DNA from: CALFBG01 sp045110315
GTDB taxonomy: Bacteria > Bacteroidota > Bacteroidia > Chitinophagales > Saprospiraceae
NCBI GenBank assembly: GCA_045110315.1
Contig: JBGCFY010000044.1
Coordinates: forward strand, 3,480 to 67,479
Length of the DNA stretch: 64,000 nt
Direction of reading: 5' to 3'
The notes under the pieces were generated by a model. The model was given only the letters and a program-made list of their open reading frames with translations, was not told the origin of the DNA and searched no databases. The position numbers and the translations under genes are program-made. How positions within the stretch are numbered: the stretch's first letter is position 1; each line of letters starts with the position of its first letter. Positions 60,378 through 64,000 of this stretch are shown piece by piece.

Positions 60378-61127
60378 ATGAATTTATACCAAATCTCCAC
60401 GATTGGTTCTTTCCATGTCAATCATAATGAAGATGCACTTACCGTAAACCACCTTAATCAAGATAAAATATTATTAGCGGTCCTCGATGGATGTTCAATG
60501 GGAACCGAAAGCCATTTTGCATCGTGTTTGCTCGTTAAAATTATCCGCAAGGTTACCAAAGAGATTAGCTTTAAAGCCTTCGCAGAAAAAACTGAAAAGA
60601 CCACCGCAAGTTACCTTAAAGTTATTCTTCAACAAGTCTTCCTCGACCTTCAACAAATTTCACAGCAACTAATGCTGGAGGTCGAAGAAATACTCACCAC
60701 TGTTGTATTGTGTGTTTTAGACCATACCTTGCGCGAAGCAGCTTGTATTGTTATTGGAGATGGTCTTATTATTTGTAACGATCAATGTTTTGAATATGAA
60801 CAAGGAAACAAGCCCGATTATCTCGGCTATCATTTACAGGAAAATTTTGAAGATTGGTATCAGCAGCAAAGTCAAAAATTATGGCTCCCACGAGTACAAC
60901 AACTCAGTTTAGCAAGCGACGGTATTTTCAGTTTTAAGCACTACGATACCGAAATTTACGACACTATAACAGAAAGTGAAATTATTGATTTCCTATTGCG
61001 AGATCAACAATGGATGGAGCAATCGTTAATGCTACACAAAAAATTATTGTACTTAGAAAACACCTTTGGCATAAAGCCTAGTGATGATTTGTCGATAATA
61101 AGAATTATACTCGACGCAGCGGCTTAA
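60378..61127 (+). CDS. PP2C-like protein phosphatase
   Basis: A 249-residue cytoplasmic protein with metal-dependent phosphatase motifs in order: NEDA at about residues 17-20, VLDGCSMG at about 35-42, IGDG near 135, LASDGIFS near 180 and PSDDLSII near the C-terminus. The DG and SDG/DD acids are the metal ligands of PP2C enzymes, so it probably removes phosphate from Ser/Thr. No matching kinase gene lies in the window. It follows the sigma-TPR operon on the same strand but behind a terminator, so it is likely a separate transcript; a role in the same regulation is only a guess. Confidence 0.82.
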   Translation: MNLYQISTIGSFHVNHNEDALTVNHLNQDKILLAVLDGCSMGTESHFASCLLVKIIRKVTKEISFKAFAEKTEKTTASYLKVILQQVFLDLQQISQQLMLEVEEILTTVVLCVLDHTLREAACIVIGDGLIICNDQCFEYEQGNKPDYLGYHLQENFEDWYQQQSQKLWLPRVQQLSLASDGIFSFKHYDTEIYDTITESEIIDFLLRDQQWMEQSLMLHKKLLYLENTFGIKPSDDLSIIRIILDAAA

Positions 61128-61322
61128 GTTGTTATGCCGCAATGAAAAACCTCCGTTTAAAGTCTGTCTTACTATTCTTTTAACCACTTTTTAAAATCGT
61201 CTTAATCTAAAGTTAATATCCAATGCTGATCTTTACAGTAAATAAACCAAAGTAATATTTCACACACACAATCCAATCTCACATTACATCTTATCCACAA
61301 TCCTTCTTTTAGTATCAGTAAA

Positions 61323-61353
61323 ATAAGTTCGCACTTCTCCAGTGCGAACTTAT
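61323..61353 (+). terminator. Intrinsic terminator, plus strand
   Basis: ATAAGTTCGCACT pairs perfectly with AGTGCGAACTTAT around a 5-nt loop, followed by CTTTTT. It serves the PP2C-like gene. Confidence 0.8.
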
Positions 61354-61377
61354 CTTTTTGAAATACTTTTTTATACT

Positions 61378-61420
61378 AAAAAAAGCGGTCATTCATAGTA
61401 ATTGCTATGAATGACCGCTT
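61378..61420 (-). terminator. Intrinsic terminator, minus strand
   Basis: AAGCGGTCATTCATAG pairs perfectly with CTATGAATGACCGCTT around a 6-nt loop, followed on the minus strand by a run of seven Ts. It ends the T9SS cargo gene. Confidence 0.9.
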
Positions 61421-61461
61421 CGCAAAAGATTCAATTGAAAAGTAAGTTACTTTCTAATATT

Positions 61462-64000
61462 CTATTTTTGAACCATCATTTTATTGCGAGAGATTTGTTG
61501 ACCATCTGCAAAAATCAGATAATAATACATACCATTCGCCATGCCATTCGCACTAATATCAATTCGACTACTTTCCCTTGCTAAGCTAAAGTTTTTAAGT
61601 GCCACTCCGTTGAGGTTATAAACAACTAAGCGAGCAGTGTTGGTATTTTCAGGTAATTCGTAATTGATCGTTGTTACATTACTAAAAGGGTTTGGTGCAA
61701 TGCTCGATGTTAGTTGCTGTAGCGTTTGTGCTGTTCGAAGGTGTGCATAATTATAAGCACTATAAACTTGGTAATCCCACCAATTTGGAGGGGCTTGATA
61801 TGGAGGACAAGTATTTTTAGCAAGTACCCGATAGTAACGGTTATCCTGAATATCAAGGTGATGAATCCCACCGTAATAAATTGTATTTAAACCAATCCAA
61901 TCCTGTGCAGTATGGTAGCTAATTAAATGTGCTCCAATGCTATTTCTAAGCGAAGCGGCACTTTTAGGAGCACGACCACCAAGGCTTCCTAAATCCCACA
62001 TTCCGATACTTTGTGTGCAACACCATGGCGTATTCACCGGAGGGCGAGGTTCAAAAACCATTGACATTCGGTAGTTACTGTGAATCTCAGCAGTTGCATG
62101 CCATCTTGATTTTCCTTTTCCTTTTCCTTCTGCTTGTACACTTCCGTTGGAATACATTGCTATGGTACGCGTTGTATTAGGCTTGATCATTAGAGTTTGT
62201 TTCCCTCCAATGCCAATACCTTGACTACCTGAAGCGGCAAAGTCTTTAATTTGAAATGGCGTAGTAATCATAGAGTTTAACGTATTTTGTACACTTGTAA
62301 TATCTTGTGCAGTAACCTTATTCGCTAAGATTGCTTTTCCTATCGTCGCCGCTAAATTAACTACGTTGATAAATGCTGTAGGATTCCAACTGACCTTATC
62401 CATCTTTTTCTTTCCTGCGAAATCAGCGTACAAAACATTGTATTTATTAGAAGGCTGCTCAATATCATAAATAAAAGCATATTCTTCCGTTTTTGCTTTA
62501 ACGTGACTACTTCGCTGCGACGCATTTGTAGGATGCATCCAATGGTTTGATTCGTATCGTACATCAATATCTAACTCTTTCATACAACCGCAACCATTTT
62601 GCTGAACACCTCCTTGCGTACACAAGTAAGTCATCGTCATTTTAGAAAAATTAGGTGGGACAGTTCCTTTATGTAAATAAATTGGATTAGGGTGCTTTGT
62701 TCTTCTGTGTCCAGAATAAACGTGTTTCATGTGAAACGCAGGACCGTGCTCTATATAATACTCTCGATAAGAATGTCTGCGATAGCCTTTATTATCATTG
62801 CTGTGAGAATTGATTGACGTTTTGGCATAACGATTAAGCATTCCCGTTCCTGGCTCTACTTGAATCGAAGTATGTACTTGAATCGTTTTGCAGTAACAAG
62901 GTCCCGCAAATAATGCTAAATTTGGCCACGCTCCATTGGTATAAGATCGAAAGAAAGATACTTTTTCATCTACTTCAATGTTATCCGCTTCCTCAATGAA
63001 ATCAAAAATCGAAACGCCAGATTCAGGATCCAATGTAATCCATTCCTCTACCCGTGCATTCAACACTTCCGAAACGTAAATAGTATTTCCGTAATCTGTA
63101 GAAAAAGTATTTACCGTTGTAAATTCATCATTGCAAGTCGCTTTTACTCTCCACTCGTATTCCGCAGGAACGTCTAAATCTGCTAAGAATAATTCCGTAG
63201 CGTTTACGTAATCGCTAATCCAGTTGGTACTACCTGCCGCTCGGTATTGTACTTCAAAAGCACCTCCTCCGTCATCGTTCAACCAAGTCAAATTAGCACC
63301 CGTTTCTTCTTCTGTACGTTGCAGCTGCACATTCAGGTTTGCAGGCAAGTTACAAGCTTCTGAAATTGTCAAAGGAGTTTCTGCCATCGCACCGTAAAAG
63401 CTAGTCAATCTTAAAGTATTCGTTGCCGTTGACGGAACAACAACTTCTAAAGTATGCTCATTTAGCACACTAAAGTTTACGCTAAGCATTCCGCCCGTAG
63501 TACTATTAAATTCTACTAGACTAACTTCCCCTAAATTTTCTCCTGTTACTACCACTTTTTCTCCTGTTTCCAAGGTATTAGGCGTTGCTGAAAGAATCTG
63601 TGGTTCAGGGTATTTTCCTTGAGCATAAGCCAATACTACCTTACCTTCTTCGTTTTGCACTGAAACTACAAAGTTTTGAAAACTTTGTAATTCTGAAGTA
63701 CTTTCAAAAACAATTTCCATTTCGTCTGCCATGAAGGTATTCCCGTTCGTACTCATCAATTCCACCGCTTCTGAGAACTCAATCCAGTACGTTAGTTTCC
63801 CTTCATTTGTATAAGCTGCTAATGTATTGACCTTAGGCGTACTCATGAAAATAGCCATCATTTCTGCCGCTGCGTAAAATTCGCCACTAACTTCCTCGCC
63901 TTGGTATACTTTAATGGTAGCACTTTGATTAGCATACATCGACTCTATCAACCCAAGCGAAAATTGTTCTTCGTCCATTTGCTCCAATTTTAATGTTCCT
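61462..64000 (-). CDS. Large T9SS-secreted protein with IPT/TIG and fibronectin-III-like domains, partial
   Basis: The frame is open to the right edge and no signal peptide is seen, so the N-terminus is beyond the window; 846 codons are present. Visible parts: an IPT/TIG-like module (PQILSATPNTLETGEKVVVTGENLGEV), a fibronectin-III-like module (LPANLNVQLQRTEEETGANLTW...YEWRVKATC), a large middle part with many His, Tyr and Cys residues and no recognised fold, and a type A T9SS sorting domain (SIAPNPFSNVTTINYELPEN to NKMMVQK). It is probably an exported or surface protein; function unknown. It converges with the PP2C-like gene. Confidence 0.85.
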   Translation of the reverse strand, partial: GTLKLEQMDEEQFSLGLIESMYANQSATIKVYQGEEVSGEFYAAAEMMAIFMSTPKVNTLAAYTNEGKLTYWIEFSEAVELMSTNGNTFMADEMEIVFESTSELQSFQNFVVSVQNEEGKVVLAYAQGKYPEPQILSATPNTLETGEKVVVTGENLGEVSLVEFNSTTGGMLSVNFSVLNEHTLEVVVPSTATNTLRLTSFYGAMAETPLTISEACNLPANLNVQLQRTEEETGANLTWLNDDGGGAFEVQYRAAGSTNWISDYVNATELFLADLDVPAEYEWRVKATCNDEFTTVNTFSTDYGNTIYVSEVLNARVEEWITLDPESGVSIFDFIEEADNIEVDEKVSFFRSYTNGAWPNLALFAGPCYCKTIQVHTSIQVEPGTGMLNRYAKTSINSHSNDNKGYRRHSYREYYIEHGPAFHMKHVYSGHRRTKHPNPIYLHKGTVPPNFSKMTMTYLCTQGGVQQNGCGCMKELDIDVRYESNHWMHPTNASQRSSHVKAKTEEYAFIYDIEQPSNKYNVLYADFAGKKKMDKVSWNPTAFINVVNLAATIGKAILANKVTAQDITSVQNTLNSMITTPFQIKDFAASGSQGIGIGGKQTLMIKPNTTRTIAMYSNGSVQAEGKGKGKSRWHATAEIHSNYRMSMVFEPRPPVNTPWCCTQSIGMWDLGSLGGRAPKSAASLRNSIGAHLISYHTAQDWIGLNTIYYGGIHHLDIQDNRYYRVLAKNTCPPYQAPPNWWDYQVYSAYNYAHLRTAQTLQQLTSSIAPNPFSNVTTINYELPENTNTARLVVYNLNGVALKNFSLARESSRIDISANGMANGMYYYLIFADGQQISRNKMMVQK

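Larger units (their letters stand above)
61128..61461. other. 334-bp intergenic region with two terminators
   Basis: Convergent gap between the PP2C-like and the T9SS cargo genes. It holds the hairpins at 61323-61353 and 61378-61420. The rest is AT-rich with a short CACACACACA run; no gene was seen. Confidence 0.6.

Noticed and set aside
1..64000. CRISPR arrays, tRNA and rRNA genes
   Set aside because: No regularly spaced short direct repeats with unique spacers and no cloverleaf-like or rRNA segments were seen; the repetitive stretch at 19-28 kb is coding protein-module repeats.

Overview
The window looks like a piece of chromosome from a low-GC member of the Bacteroidota, most likely near the Saprospiraceae. 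The clues are several type IX secretion (T9SS) C-terminal sorting domains, PorP/SprF and DUF5723 outer-membrane proteins, a 3055-residue HYR/Ig-repeat adhesin with a gliding-motility-type C-terminus, an atpD-atpC pair apart from the other ATP synthase genes, Bacteroidota-type -7 boxes (TAnnTTTG) and weak Shine-Dalgarno sites. This placement is inferred from gene content and style; no rRNA or tRNA gene was seen.

Layout. 1-6850: K+-type membrane pyrophosphatase (cut by the left edge), nitroreductase, an mntR-type regulator with its operator followed by a metal-binding protein and an ABC ATPase but no permease, then a secreted esterase. 6931-15599: DUF5723 barrel plus lipoprotein, beta-CASP/MBL nuclease-like protein, Cys-rich lipoprotein, a possible small RNA, and an ECF sigma / anti-sigma / DUF4097 operon. 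15723-28358: OmpA/PD40 protein, PorP/SprF protein and the giant adhesin, a typical T9SS type-B surface system. 29246-38815: gltX and a small acidic protein, polysaccharide deacetylase, two ExbD proteins, DUF1232, Xaa-Pro aminopeptidase, atpDC and a glycosyltransferase. 38831-44902: heavy-metal RND efflux (His-rich adaptor, CzcA fused to a TolC-like channel, DUF6660-like small protein). 45278-47743: NhaC-type antiporter and arginase. 47801-52731: DUF5691 / MoxR ATPase / DUF5682 cassette, the last gene broken by one in-frame TAA. 52774-61127: CHAT-TPR protein and subtilase on one strand, diverging from a sigma factor, a membrane TPR protein and a PP2C-like phosphatase. 61462-64000: a large T9SS cargo protein cut by the right edge.

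The most interesting region is 52.8-61.1 kb. The subtilase and the divergent sigma-factor gene share a bipartite upstream motif, TTTTTTTGTCACA-N14-TGCTTATAG, with exactly the same spacing. This suggests a self-activating sigma regulon that controls a secreted/envelope protease pair (CHAT and S8), with a membrane TPR protein as probable anti-sigma factor and perhaps a PP2C phosphatase. I know of no described system with this make-up.

A second signal is a 10-mer, GAAGTTGTTT, found at least 12 times and only between genes. In places it forms terminal inverted repeats around ~160-bp elements that share a GTAGC/GCTAC hairpin core, so a dispersed repeat family or a global regulatory site is likely.
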